DNA of 64,000 nucleotides. Source: Bacillota bacterium (GTDB lineage Bacteria > Bacillota > Syntrophomonadia > Syntrophomonadales > Syntrophomonadaceae). The position numbers and the translations under genes are program-made. Positions 52,367 through 61,156 of the stretch are shown here, one piece after another. The stretch covers positions 1 through 64,000 of the forward strand of contig JAKPGY010000079.1 of NCBI GenBank assembly GCA_029550685.1, given 5' to 3'. The notes beneath the pieces are model-generated. The model searched no databases. It was not told the origin of the DNA and saw nothing but the letters and a program-made list of their open reading frames with translations. How positions within the stretch are numbered: position 1 is the first letter of the stretch; every line of letters begins with the position of its first letter.

Positions 52367-54919
52367 CTATTGGTTACTTCTGTTTAACAGCCGGCAGGCC
52401 TTTTCGTAATCACTGCTGTTCACCATAATTACCGGGCCGGTGCATCCCATACCGGAACTAGCAAAAATGCCTTCTTTCCAGAGTACTTTAATGGCCTCAT
52501 CCAATTCCAAAATGTCAATGCCGTGGATTTCACAATCAACTGTTTTCGCTGGCGGGCAGACTATTTCCGTTTCCTGGGTGCTAGTATCAGCTTCCCGGCT
52601 GACAATCCAACCACACTTTTTAGCCTGATCAATTTCCTTTTTGACCTGTTCTTGCCATTTATTTTTGACCAGGTTGGCACAATAGCTTATTGCCGCGCTA
52701 ATTACCGGTGCGCCAGAAGCTCGGGAAATGATACAGATAAGCCGGTTGAAATCTTCACCAATGCCAGGTCCATAACCGTAGCCAATTGTCTCATACAAGC
52801 CTCCGCTGTTAAAAGAACTGAAGAGCTTCATGAGAACATTACCGGTAAGGGAATCAGTAACACATACGTCGACACTGCCGGTGATTAAATCATTGCCTCT
52901 TAACACTGGTCCGCCATCTTGGCGAAGTGAGCTTCCCCAGGTAAATTGATAACCGGCTGATTGCATCTGTTGCAGGTGCCTTTCTACCTGCCGCGCTCCT
53001 TCAACATTCAAAATCCCGACAGTAGGATTAGTTTTACCTTCAGTTCGGGCCACGGCTAAACCGAAAACAGCATTTTTTACCATAGCCTGAACCCGGTTGG
53101 TATCTGCTGTACCAGTGGTTGAAGCAATGTACATTTCTTTACCCTGGGCTGGGGTTATAACTTTCCCGATAGTAGTTACCCCAATAGGAAATGGATAATG
53201 CATGGTTACCAGACCATCGATTATACCGCTCTGCAGCAACTGCTCACTGGTTTGCCGGATAGCTTCTTCACTATCGGCAGCATAAACAGTGAACTCCCTG
53301 CTATCACACTGGCCAATTATAACTACGTTCAAGTCTGGATTAGCTTGTACCGCCTGCCGGGCACCTGACAGCATATCTTGGACATCAATCTCCCCGCCAC
53401 CGATGGTTAAACCTATGGTAATACCCTTCTTTTCCGGTTTCACATCCTGCTGAGCTACTGTTACCCGGTTTTCCAGCTCACCCGGATTTTTTTCAATTAC
53501 TATACTGATGCCGTCGAACAAGTCCGTCATGCGTCCTAAGAACAGGCTCCCTTTACCAATAATCATAGCCCGCTTTATCTGATTTTGCTGGATGCTGTGG
53601 ACAATATGACCTATGGCTGGTATACCTGAAGGAATGTGTCCCTGAGTAGGAGCGAAGCCAATTATGCCATGTTTATGACAAAAGTCCAGGAGCTGTTGCT
53701 TTTCCAATTCGCCCCGTTTAACCGCCATGGCACCTATCATTTTATAATTGGCTAAAGGCACATCACCTGCCCCAGCCGGCATGGTGATTTCGGGGTTCTG
53801 CAGTTCCGGTGCATACAGGTCTATATCGGTAATCCGCAAGTTGTTCTTGATCAACGGATCAACCACTATAGCCTGAATGACTGCCTGGGGTGCAGAACCG
53901 GAGCCAATTTTATGTCTGCCGATAATATCAGTCCTTAGAACCGGGCTATTACCATCATTTTTACTGATAAGCACAGCAAAGCTGCCCAGCATATCTTCTA
54001 AAACCGGAGAGCCTTTGGCGATATGATCTTTGCTGTTCATGCCCAATTTGGCTGTCGAACCGCCGCCAATTAGGACCACATTATTAAATATACCGGATTG
54101 TACTAAAGAAGCAGCATTTACTAAACCATGAACAGGGCCCGCACAAAAACCCCGTAAATCAACACCGGTGGCATTTACCAGCCCGGCAGCCTCTCCTACA
54201 GCTTTGGCTAAATTGCCGCCTCCCCGCTGATTCATATCTCCAATAGCTTCTTCGGAGGTTTCGATAATGTAATCGATATCAGCTGGGTCAATTTTATGAA
54301 TGGCTAACAGGTTCTTCAGGGCTAAAACAGCTGAGGCTTTATTGACCAAATTCTCCATTACCACATGGGCTTTTAAATTAGGGTCATACTCGTGAGCCTC
54401 CCGCACACAACCAACCAGTTTCCCCTGTTGGTAGAGTCCCTCTGCCAGACCGGACTCCACCAACTTCTCAATATCCTCAAAGACGGTTCCTTGGTCCAGC
54501 AGGGTTAATTCACTGGCTGAAAAGATGGTCTGCGCCTCTAGTTTTTTCTTCTGCTCCCATGAGAATTGTTCTTCCAATTCCACCAAATTGAAGCGGTCTA
54601 CCAGTTTCAGCAGAGCATAAAGCTCACCCTGATCTACAATCTGCCCATATTTTCCCTGAGAACTAGCGGTGATCTCCTGTTGAAACCAGGGCTGGGGCAG
54701 TTCCCGTAATTGTTCCGGGCTTAAGTTGCCAATATATACCTGATTAGGTGGATACTTCACCGCGTCGGCATAGGAACGCAGGCATTGCGGCAAAGTTTTC
54801 AGAAACTGCGAATCTGGGTTGGTTATCCTTTCCATGGCCGGTGTGGTACCTTGCCAGTACAGTATATCGGGAGCATGTACCAACACATAAGCTGCAGCTT
54901 TTATTACCGGAAATTCCAT
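52367..54919 (-). CDS. grdCD: Glycine reductase component C, fused GrdC-GrdD
   Basis: Protein C releases acetyl phosphate from the acetyl group carried over from protein A. It is usually two proteins, GrdC (about 510 residues, thiolase/KAS-like) and GrdD (about 385, plsX-like). Here one 850-residue frame covers both: up to about residue 490 it is GrdC, with RGFCAGPVHGLVNAA around residue 260, and from about residue 500 (GITIGLTIGGGEIDV) it is GrdD. The acyl-carrying cysteine of GrdD is C826 in GMGCTGPV. No internal stop or ribosome site is visible at the junction, so the fusion is genuine. Last gene of the grd operon. Confidence 0.92.
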   Translation of the reverse strand: MEFPVIKAAAYVLVHAPDILYWQGTTPAMERITNPDSQFLKTLPQCLRSYADAVKYPPNQVYIGNLSPEQLRELPQPWFQQEITASSQGKYGQIVDQGELYALLKLVDRFNLVELEEQFSWEQKKKLEAQTIFSASELTLLDQGTVFEDIEKLVESGLAEGLYQQGKLVGCVREAHEYDPNLKAHVVMENLVNKASAVLALKNLLAIHKIDPADIDYIIETSEEAIGDMNQRGGGNLAKAVGEAAGLVNATGVDLRGFCAGPVHGLVNAASLVQSGIFNNVVLIGGGSTAKLGMNSKDHIAKGSPVLEDMLGSFAVLISKNDGNSPVLRTDIIGRHKIGSGSAPQAVIQAIVVDPLIKNNLRITDIDLYAPELQNPEITMPAGAGDVPLANYKMIGAMAVKRGELEKQQLLDFCHKHGIIGFAPTQGHIPSGIPAIGHIVHSIQQNQIKRAMIIGKGSLFLGRMTDLFDGISIVIEKNPGELENRVTVAQQDVKPEKKGITIGLTIGGGEIDVQDMLSGARQAVQANPDLNVVIIGQCDSREFTVYAADSEEAIRQTSEQLLQSGIIDGLVTMHYPFPIGVTTIGKVITPAQGKEMYIASTTGTADTNRVQAMVKNAVFGLAVARTEGKTNPTVGILNVEGARQVERHLQQMQSAGYQFTWGSSLRQDGGPVLRGNDLITGSVDVCVTDSLTGNVLMKLFSSFNSGGLYETIGYGYGPGIGEDFNRLICIISRASGAPVISAAISYCANLVKNKWQEQVKKEIDQAKKCGWIVSREADTSTQETEIVCPPAKTVDCEIHGIDILELDEAIKVLWKEGIFASSGMGCTGPVIMVNSSDYEKACRLLNRSNQ

Positions 54920-54963
54920 AAGAATTCGCGGCCTCCTCTCCCAAATGCGGTAAAAAGCTCAAT

Positions 54964-56271
54964 TCAGAACAGAGTCTGTTCGGTTACCTCGGTAGTAAGT
55001 GCCTTTAGGGCCCTTTCCACTAAACTTCTGCGCAGTGCTCTTTCCTCTTCAATATTCAAGCTGGGATTTCCCAGCGGGTGAGGTATAGCTACTGCAGGGA
55101 CAATGCGATTAGCACCTACCGTCAAGGATATAGGTACTATAGTACAAACATGGACTACCGGTACGTTTACCGTTTCTTCCAATTCTTTTACCATCGTTGC
55201 ACCGCAACGAGTACAAGTCCCTCAGGTGGAGGTAAGTATTATCCCGTCAATGTTTTCTTGGGCTAGCTCCAGGCCAATAGCATGGGCATATTTCTGGGCA
55301 TTGGCCACGGAAGTGCCATTACCTACCGTTGCATAGTAAACATTGTGTAGGCTGCCGATTACTCCTTCCTTCTCCAGCTGGCGGAGCACATCAATGGGCA
55401 GAACCCGGTCAGCATCCTGGTTGGCATAAACCGGGTCATAGCCGCCATGGGCAGTCTGAAAAATGTCCTCGGTTAAGTCCTCAATTCCGGTAATATCATA
55501 ACGTCCGAAATGAGAAGCACTCGAGGCCTCAATACGATCAGGATTGCCTTTAGGCACAATTCCTCCCGAAGTAACCAAGGCAATCTTGGCATGTTTAAGA
55601 TCTTTTATGGGCGGACGCGGTGTAACCCGGCTGAAACTGGGCATGGGATACTCACTTTGGTAGGGTTCCCCCTTGAGCTTCTTCAACAGCATTTCTACCG
55701 CCCGGGCGGAACCCCGTTCCTCAAAGACGATATTCACCCTTATGCCTTTGTCCAGATACCCTTCTTCCGCCGGGGTCCCTAGTTCCTCTCCCCGGGCTAA
55801 TTTCAGAGCTAATTTGCTCATGGCAGAAATAGCGTCCCGCATTTTGGCCGCCGAATTGCCGGTCTTGACTACATATACCTGTTTACGGTAAAGATCAGCC
55901 CCGGGATTTTCTTCATACATACCAGTTATTACCGGGATGGAAAACCTCTCCGCCGCAGCGGCACAAACCGCACCACAGGCCATGCCATATCTGCCGGCAT
56001 TAAAGGCTGGACCGGCAATTACCATCTGCGGCTGGTAACCAGCCATCAGATCCATAACTTCCTGGCTAGCCGTATCAATATTTTCATTGAAATAGGTATC
56101 CCCGCATATTATCGTTCCTACTATTTCTATTTCCGAGCCCAAAGCTTTCTGCAGAGCGGTACCTGGGCCCACCGGTCCATCCTGCTTAAAGGGTTTGATA
56201 TCAGCCTTTTCTTCTCCGCCAATTTGCCCGAAAAACTGGTTTATATAGTGAACGGCTCTGACTGCTGCCAT
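54964..56271 (-). CDS. grdB: Glycine reductase selenoprotein B, substrate-specific subunit
   Basis: Protein B subunit that attacks the substrate amine through selenocysteine. In-frame UGA at 55222-55224 (codon 350) within TST-U-GTCTRCGATMVKE, the classic GrdB motif; the full product is 435 residues. A hairpin CGTTGC/GCAACG lies directly downstream. The neighbouring pyruvoyl-precursor GrdE and the glycine riboswitch make glycine the likely substrate over sarcosine or betaine. 22 bases after grdA; grdCD follows. Confidence 0.96.
55195..55209 (-). promoter_or_regulatory. SECIS-like hairpin in grdB
   Basis: Perfect CGTTGC / GCAACG with a GGT loop, bases 16-30 counted from the UGA. Fits the bacterial SECIS distance rule. 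Confidence 0.6.
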
Positions 56272-56293
56272 AGTAACATCTGCTCCCCTTTCA

Positions 56294-56770
56294 TTAATCT
56301 TTCATGAGCTCGTCTCTGATATTGCTCATTTCGGCAACTATCTCATCAACTTCCAAAACCATCTCCATCATACTGATTTGATCTTCATAGACCTGCGGGT
56401 CTACTAATTCTTTTAACTCCAGTATGTGGTACACCGGTAACTTCAGGGCAATGTTGGTCAAAGGTCCGGCATAGGTGGGATCTCCGGCAATAACCGTTTC
56501 CGCGGTTAGTCCAGCTGACTCTGCCTCAGCTCCGCCTAATACAACTACTACATTTTCGCTGCCATATTTCTCAGCTATCTCCTTGATGCGGGCTTGATTG
56601 GCCATGTCCATGGCCCCAGCTGCCGTTCAAACGAAGCATTCAGTACTGGTAAACACTATTTCCCCGCCGATGGTTTTCATACATTCAGCGATAGCTGGTC
56701 CGGGAATTCCATCCCGGTCTCCCAATATACAAATCTTTTTGCCGGCAAAAAAGCTTTTATCAATAGTCAT
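56294..56770 (-). CDS. grdA: Glycine reductase selenoprotein A
   Basis: Small carrier that takes the carboxymethyl group on its selenocysteine. In-frame UGA at 56627-56629 is codon 48 in [15 protein letters not shown], the diagnostic CxxU of GrdA. Reading through gives 158 residues, the normal length, starting [20 protein letters not shown] at 56770. A hairpin GGCCAT/ATGGCC follows the UGA. Gap of 27 bases to grdE, 22 to grdB. Stop-codon reading would wrongly annotate only a 105-residue C-terminal piece. Confidence 0.97.
56600..56615 (-). promoter_or_regulatory. SECIS-like hairpin in grdA
   Basis: GGCCAT / ATGGCC stem with a GGAC loop, bases 15-30 from the first base of the UGA, matching the layout in grdB, hdrA and flxD. 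Confidence 0.55.
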
Positions 56771-56797
56771 GTTCAGTCATCCTCCTTAATCTGCTAA

Positions 56798-58087
56798 TTA
56801 CTTTCCAATAGCACCCATACGATTAAAGCCTAGTTCATTGGTAGCACCAATAATGGACTGTATCTCCACTTCAACTGACCCATCCTCTTTCAGGGAATTG
56901 GCAAATCCTCCGGCTATAATATTGGCCGCCTCATCAAAGCCAATGACTTTTTCCATAGCCGGCAAAACGATTAACTGATTAGCATTGCCTCCGCTTACTA
57001 CGGCATCGGCCAGCGCATCTGCATCTGCCAGTGACTGGGAAGCTCCATCCCTTCCGGCATATTCGTCGGTTATTAGAACAGTTTTAATCCCCAGTTTTTC
57101 GATTTTCTTGCAGTTCATGATCAAATCGGTATCCGGATTGCCAAAACCTTCTTCGCTGATAATGACCCCATCTACTCCCAGGGACTGAACTAATTTGGCA
57201 CAGAGATTAGAGCTGCGTTCCTTATCCGCTAAAGTAACGTTTTCGTTAGTTATAACTACTCCTATAAAGTTAAGGTCCTTGCCGTGACGAAGGTAGAGGT
57301 CATGTATAACCGGGTTATTTAAGTGGTGGTAAGTGGTATTCTTGTCGCAGGCAGAAACACAGTTGCCGCTTATAATGGCTCCATCCATAACCTCGGTGGG
57401 GAACATAAAGGTGGGCAGTATTTTCTTAGCATCTACTCCATAAACATAAGTATCGTGCAGCAATCCCTGACTCTGCAGCATATATACATAAGCAACCTTA
57501 GGCAGGTCTGGATACTCGTTATACTGTTGGGGGATGGGCTTGGTTTCGAAGGCTGTTATTTCGTCTGGCTCTACATCCCGGGCTGCCTCAGCTATATACC
57601 GGGTAGCTTTAAGACCAGCCATACGGACTGCTTCCTCATGCTCATGCTGTTTTATATCTCCAGCTTTTTCGCAATCAATCACCAGGTTGATGGTTTGGGA
57701 AAAAGGAGTGTATTCAGCCCCAGGGCCGGTCATATCAATAATGCCTTCTTGGAAACCCACAATATTTCCCACAGTAATGACCGTCATCCCTTTTAATACA
57801 TGGGTACGCCCCTGGCCTACCACGGTTGAGTCTCCAATAATCCCTGGAAACACATGGCCCCCACCTTCGACTTTGACCCGCGGTTCCAGGACATCTTTAA
57901 CCGGGCACAGACGTACCGAATCCCCCGGCCTGACAATGTGGATATCACGGTAGCAAAGGCGCTTATCAGCTATAACGGCTAATAACTCGGCTTTATTTAC
58001 ATATACAATGCCGTCCTTTACTTCCGTCCGTTCACCGAATCTAACATCTTTGACAAATATGTTACCCAGTTCCAGCTTCACCGTCAT
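56798..58087 (-). CDS. grdE: Glycine reductase protein B precursor (pyruvoyl-forming) GrdE
   Basis: Pro-protein cleaved into the alpha and beta subunits of substrate protein B; the beta subunit gains a pyruvoyl group from cysteine. The cleavage site is at C243 in ISGNCVSACDKN, in line with the family. The N-terminal domain shows VFPGIIGDSTVVGQGRTHVL, and the C-terminal part ends in INNELGFNR-like TNELGFNRMGAIGK. 429 residues, full length. Placed between trxA (12-base gap) and grdA in the standard order. Confidence 0.96.
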   Translation of the reverse strand: MTVKLELGNIFVKDVRFGERTEVKDGIVYVNKAELLAVIADKRLCYRDIHIVRPGDSVRLCPVKDVLEPRVKVEGGGHVFPGIIGDSTVVGQGRTHVLKGMTVITVGNIVGFQEGIIDMTGPGAEYTPFSQTINLVIDCEKAGDIKQHEHEEAVRMAGLKATRYIAEAARDVEPDEITAFETKPIPQQYNEYPDLPKVAYVYMLQSQGLLHDTYVYGVDAKKILPTFMFPTEVMDGAIISGNCVSACDKNTTYHHLNNPVIHDLYLRHGKDLNFIGVVITNENVTLADKERSSNLCAKLVQSLGVDGVIISEEGFGNPDTDLIMNCKKIEKLGIKTVLITDEYAGRDGASQSLADADALADAVVSGGNANQLIVLPAMEKVIGFDEAANIIAGGFANSLKEDGSVEVEIQSIIGATNELGFNRMGAIGK

Positions 58088-58099
58088 ACCTCCCGTCTT

Positions 58100-58423
58100 T
58101 TACTTAAGGTATTGTTGTATCTTGGCTTCGATATCTTCGACAGTAATATCCTGACCTGATAGCTCATCAATTTTTTCTCCGTTACGGAAGAATAGTATAG
58201 CCGGCAGTCCCAGGACCTTATGGCTGATGGCTAAACGACGATTACCAGACACGTTCACCGAACAAAACTTCATCTGTTCTTTATACTTCTCAGCTAGTTT
58301 CTCTATATCCGGCATAAGTTCCAAGCAGTGTTCACATTTGGGTCCCCACCAGTCAACCATAACTACTTGATCGGCTTCTAGTACTTCTTGGTCAAAATTT
58401 TCTTTGGTGACCTCCAGCATCAT
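58100..58423 (-). CDS. trxA: Thioredoxin of the glycine reductase system
   Basis: Supplies electrons to protein C and protein A regeneration. 107 residues with the active site WWGPKCEHC (CEHC at residues about 32-35) instead of the common CGPC; grd-associated thioredoxins often vary here. Other core features: MVDWWGPKC, LGLPAILFFRNGEKI with cis-proline. Clear AAGGAGG before the ATG. Located between trxB and grdE. Confidence 0.95.
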   Translation of the reverse strand: MMLEVTKENFDQEVLEADQVVMVDWWGPKCEHCLELMPDIEKLAEKYKEQMKFCSVNVSGNRRLAISHKVLGLPAILFFRNGEKIDELSGQDITVEDIEAKIQQYLK

Positions 58424-58444
58424 TTTAACCTCCTTTGTACTTTG

Positions 58445-59659
58445 TTATTTAAGTAGTTCCTTTAAGCTTTCTTCACTGATTTCATTGATAGTTGCGGTAA
58501 CTTTCCCATCTACAAAGAGCTGTATTAGTGGCAAACTCTCCTCGGAAATCTGATAGCGGGTTTTCACTAGCTCGTTGCGGGTAGCGTCCACTTTTACCAG
58601 GTTAAATTTGCCCGGATTATTCTGGAGAAACTGATCAACCATGCCTGTCTTTTCAGTTCCTTGCATATCCGTGGGATTATAGTAGACAACCACAACTGGC
58701 TTGGGGGAATTTATAACCTCCTTCTCCCATAATTCCCGTTCTTGAATATATTTTTGGGCAGCTACAGCGGCAATACTCCCATCGGCTACGGCTGTAACCA
58801 CCTGGCGTAAATACTTGTCCCGCACATCGCCAGCAGCATAGACTCCTTCCACATTAGTGCGCATTTGGTCATCGGTTATGATATAACCTTGAGGATTAAG
58901 CTCCAAAATGTCTTTAACCAAATCGGTTTTGGGAACAGTACCGATATAAATAAAAACTCCATTGACGGTAAGGTCACTTTCTTCTCCGGTTTTAATATTT
59001 TTTACGGTAATTGATTCTACTATCTCGTCACCGTTAATGGTTTTAACCGTACTGTTCCAGATCCACTTAATCTTATCGGACTTAAAAGCACGTTCCGCAG
59101 ATACCTGGTTGGCATCCACATGACCCTCATCATGAATGACTATCATGGTTACTGAGTCGGCAAATCTTGTCAGGTATTCGGCTTCTTCAACGGCCGCATC
59201 TCCGCTGCCTACTACAGCCACATCCAGTTCTTCAAAAAGATCTGCATCACAGGTGGCACAGTAACTTACCCCCTTACCCCGTAGTTTACCCTCACCTGGT
59301 ACGTTTAACAGACGGGGTTCAGCTCCCAGGGCAATAATCACCGCTTTTGCGTGGTAGTCATCCTTTTTGCCGCTGATTACCTTTATGTTTTCATCCAGCT
59401 TCACTCCGGTTACTGTATCTCGAATAAATTCCACCCCAAATGCCTGTGCGTGATCAGCCATAGCCTGGGTAAGTTCCGGACCAGTAGTTCCTGGCCCAAA
59501 GCCTGGGTAATTTACCAATTCACCAGTGGTAGCTGCCTGTCCACCTGGCCTTCCCTTCTCAATAATGGCGGTCTTTAATTTGGCCCTGGCACCATAAATG
59601 CCCGCTGCCAGTCCGGCTGGCCCGCCTCCAAGAATCAATAGATCATAGTTTGCGGCCAA
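58445..59659 (-). CDS. trxB: Thioredoxin reductase with C-terminal thioredoxin-like extension
   Basis: FAD enzyme that reduces TrxA with NAD(P)H. FAD motif LLILGGGPAGLAAGIYGAR at the start, active disulfide SYCATCDAD (around residue 135), NAD motif VVGSGDAAVEEAEYL, and AAGDVRDKYLRQVVTA. The canonical enzyme ends near residue 310; here about 95 extra residues form a thioredoxin-like fold (KPVVVVYYNPTDMQG, then FNLVKVDATRNELV) without the CxxC pair. The first good start is TTG 59659 behind AAGGTGGTG; the open frame further upstream reads across the riboswitch. 404 residues. Confidence 0.93.
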   Translation of the reverse strand: MAANYDLLILGGGPAGLAAGIYGARAKLKTAIIEKGRPGGQAATTGELVNYPGFGPGTTGPELTQAMADHAQAFGVEFIRDTVTGVKLDENIKVISGKKDDYHAKAVIIALGAEPRLLNVPGEGKLRGKGVSYCATCDADLFEELDVAVVGSGDAAVEEAEYLTRFADSVTMIVIHDEGHVDANQVSAERAFKSDKIKWIWNSTVKTINGDEIVESITVKNIKTGEESDLTVNGVFIYIGTVPKTDLVKDILELNPQGYIITDDQMRTNVEGVYAAGDVRDKYLRQVVTAVADGSIAAVAAQKYIQERELWEKEVINSPKPVVVVYYNPTDMQGTEKTGMVDQFLQNNPGKFNLVKVDATRNELVKTRYQISEESLPLIQLFVDGKVTATINEISEESLKELLK

Positions 59660-59685
59660 TAGTATCACCACCTTAGATAAATTAG

Positions 59686-59727
59686 TTAAAAAAAACAGAG
59701 AACAAGTTATCCTTGTTCTCTGTTTTT
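59686..59727 (-). terminator. Attenuator terminator between glycine riboswitch and trxB
   Basis: AACAGAGAACAAG / CTTGTTCTCTGTT, 13 base pairs around GATAA, followed on the minus strand by six or more T. It stands between the second aptamer and trxB, as in riboswitches that control by termination. Confidence 0.9.
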
Positions 59728-59730
59728 TAA

Positions 59731-59893
59731 CCTGAGAGTTTCGCTTGCGCTTGCCCCTTTGGTGTCTTTCGACTCTCCAGAGATTGGTCCGAACTCGATC
59801 CGTCAACCTGAGAGTTTCACTTTTTCCAGGAGGATAACCAGAAAAGTTTGCTCCTTCGGTGTGAGTATTATACTCAGCTCTCTCGAGCCCATC
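59731..59893 (-). ncRNA. Tandem glycine riboswitch
   Basis: Two aptamers on the minus strand. The first (about 59893-59812) shows GAGAGAGC, CACCGAAGGAGCAAAC and GAAACTCTCAGGTTGACGGA. The second (about 59808-59731) shows CTGGAGAGTC, CACCAAAGGGGCAAGC and GAAACTCTCAGGTT. These are the conserved glycine-aptamer cores in the expected order and spacing. The attenuator that follows and the downstream trxB-trxA-grd genes indicate glycine-induced expression. Confidence 0.93.
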
Positions 59894-59959
59894 ATCCCTA
59901 TATTCAATTGTCACCCCATGCATGGCTGGTGTACAAAATTAACTTCTTAAAAAAGTATG

Positions 59960-61072
59960 CTAGCTGCGTACCGGTAAAACCATACTGTCATGCTCTCCGG
60001 TGATAACCTGTATATATCCGCTGAGTTCCTGATCTAACTGGTTGTCACCAGTATCAACCAGCAGCGAAGCTGGTTGTAAGGCTATCAGCTTTTCTTGGGC
60101 TGCTATCACGATAATGTTTTCCTTACCTACTTTACGAATAATCCGCGGACTTATCTGTTGGTTGCCGCGCCCCAGAAAATGCCCCTGTCCGCCGATAACC
60201 GTAACAATAATCTTAGCCCGTTTCCCATCAATAATCTGATACAATTGTTTTTCATTTACATCAGCAGCAAGCAGCTTTTTATTTAACACTACATCAACAC
60301 CCAGAAGGGTATTGGGAAGGTTGAGTTGTTCCATAATAACGCGAGTAGTTGTGCCAGGGCCGATTATATATAGCACGTCCTCTTCCATGGAGGCAGCTAT
60401 TCGCCTGCCTATACCGCTTAAGTCTGCACTGCCCGAGCGGGACCCGGCTTTAGTATTCTGCATATGGCGCTTATCCTCGGGTATGAGCATATAACCAAAA
60501 AGGCTGGCCTTAACTGTTCCCTGGCGGAAAGCATCTTCATCAATATCCATGACTTCAGCTTCGGTTAGACTTCCGGACTTACCCTGCAGGTACAGCAAGG
60601 CTGCCTGTCCTGCACTGCGGGGGTTGACCGCATATACACCAGAATGAATCTTCACTCCAGCTGGAATCCCTAATACTGGTATTCGTGTATTAACCACTTC
60701 AAAAACATCACGGGCAGTACCGTCGCCTCCGGCAAAAAGCAGGAGATCAATATCCATATTTAACATGTCTTCTACTGCCCTTAAGGTATCCTCTCTACTG
60801 GTGCGGCCGGAATTTATACTCCCCACTACCACGGGTTCAAACCCTGCTTCTCGAGCTTCATTTTCTCCCATTTCAGCAGGATAGGTTATTATTTGTATCT
60901 CTTCTTTAATTGGCAGCAAGACTTTCAGAGCTTCTACTGCACGACGGGGTGATTCCGGCTCTATCCCCAGCTTAAGCGCTTTTTCCACTGTTTCAGTACC
61001 ATCACTGCCTTTTAATCCTGCCTTGCCGCCCATTCCGGCAATTGGGTTAACTAAAAGCCCTAAGCGCTTCAT
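59960..61072 (-). CDS. AcoX/ATP-NAD kinase-like protein
   Basis: Diacylglycerol-kinase/NAD-kinase superfamily member of the AcoX type, 370 residues. The signature is LFAGGDGTARDVFEV around residue 116 (GGDGT), preceded by LLVNPIAGMGG at the N-terminus; GGQGHFLGRGNQQISP in the C-terminal part is typical for AcoX-like proteins. The phosphorylated substrate is unknown. Downstream of the ABC transporter genes and 85 bases after the substrate-binding protein; probably cotranscribed with them, as the intervening hairpin is an imperfect terminator. Confidence 0.85.
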   Translation of the reverse strand: MKRLGLLVNPIAGMGGKAGLKGSDGTETVEKALKLGIEPESPRRAVEALKVLLPIKEEIQIITYPAEMGENEAREAGFEPVVVGSINSGRTSREDTLRAVEDMLNMDIDLLLFAGGDGTARDVFEVVNTRIPVLGIPAGVKIHSGVYAVNPRSAGQAALLYLQGKSGSLTEAEVMDIDEDAFRQGTVKASLFGYMLIPEDKRHMQNTKAGSRSGSADLSGIGRRIAASMEEDVLYIIGPGTTTRVIMEQLNLPNTLLGVDVVLNKKLLAADVNEKQLYQIIDGKRAKIIVTVIGGQGHFLGRGNQQISPRIIRKVGKENIIVIAAQEKLIALQPASLLVDTGDNQLDQELSGYIQVITGEHDSMVLPVRS

Positions 61073-61116
61073 ATTGTTGGTCTCCTTATGCTGTATGCTT
61101 TGCCATTTGTTCTGAT

Positions 61117-61146
61117 AACGGGAATGCAGGTAGCTGCATTCCCGTT
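61117..61146 (-). terminator. Hairpin between the substrate-binding protein and AcoX-like genes
   Basis: AACGGGAATGCAG / CTGCATTCCCGTT, 13 base pairs with a four-base loop. No U-run follows on the minus strand, so it may be a processing or stabilising hairpin that lets part of the transcript pass. Confidence 0.6.
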
Positions 61147-61156
61147 ATGCAACTTA

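Noticed and set aside
55222-56629. grdA and grdB as separate short ORFs
   Set aside because: Both UGA codons sit in the diagnostic CxxU and TSTUGTC motifs of these selenoproteins.
59666-59923. N-terminal extension of TrxB read upstream of 59659
   Set aside because: This 88-residue extension is translated through the terminator and riboswitch; TTG 59659 with a ribosome site gives a standard N-terminus.
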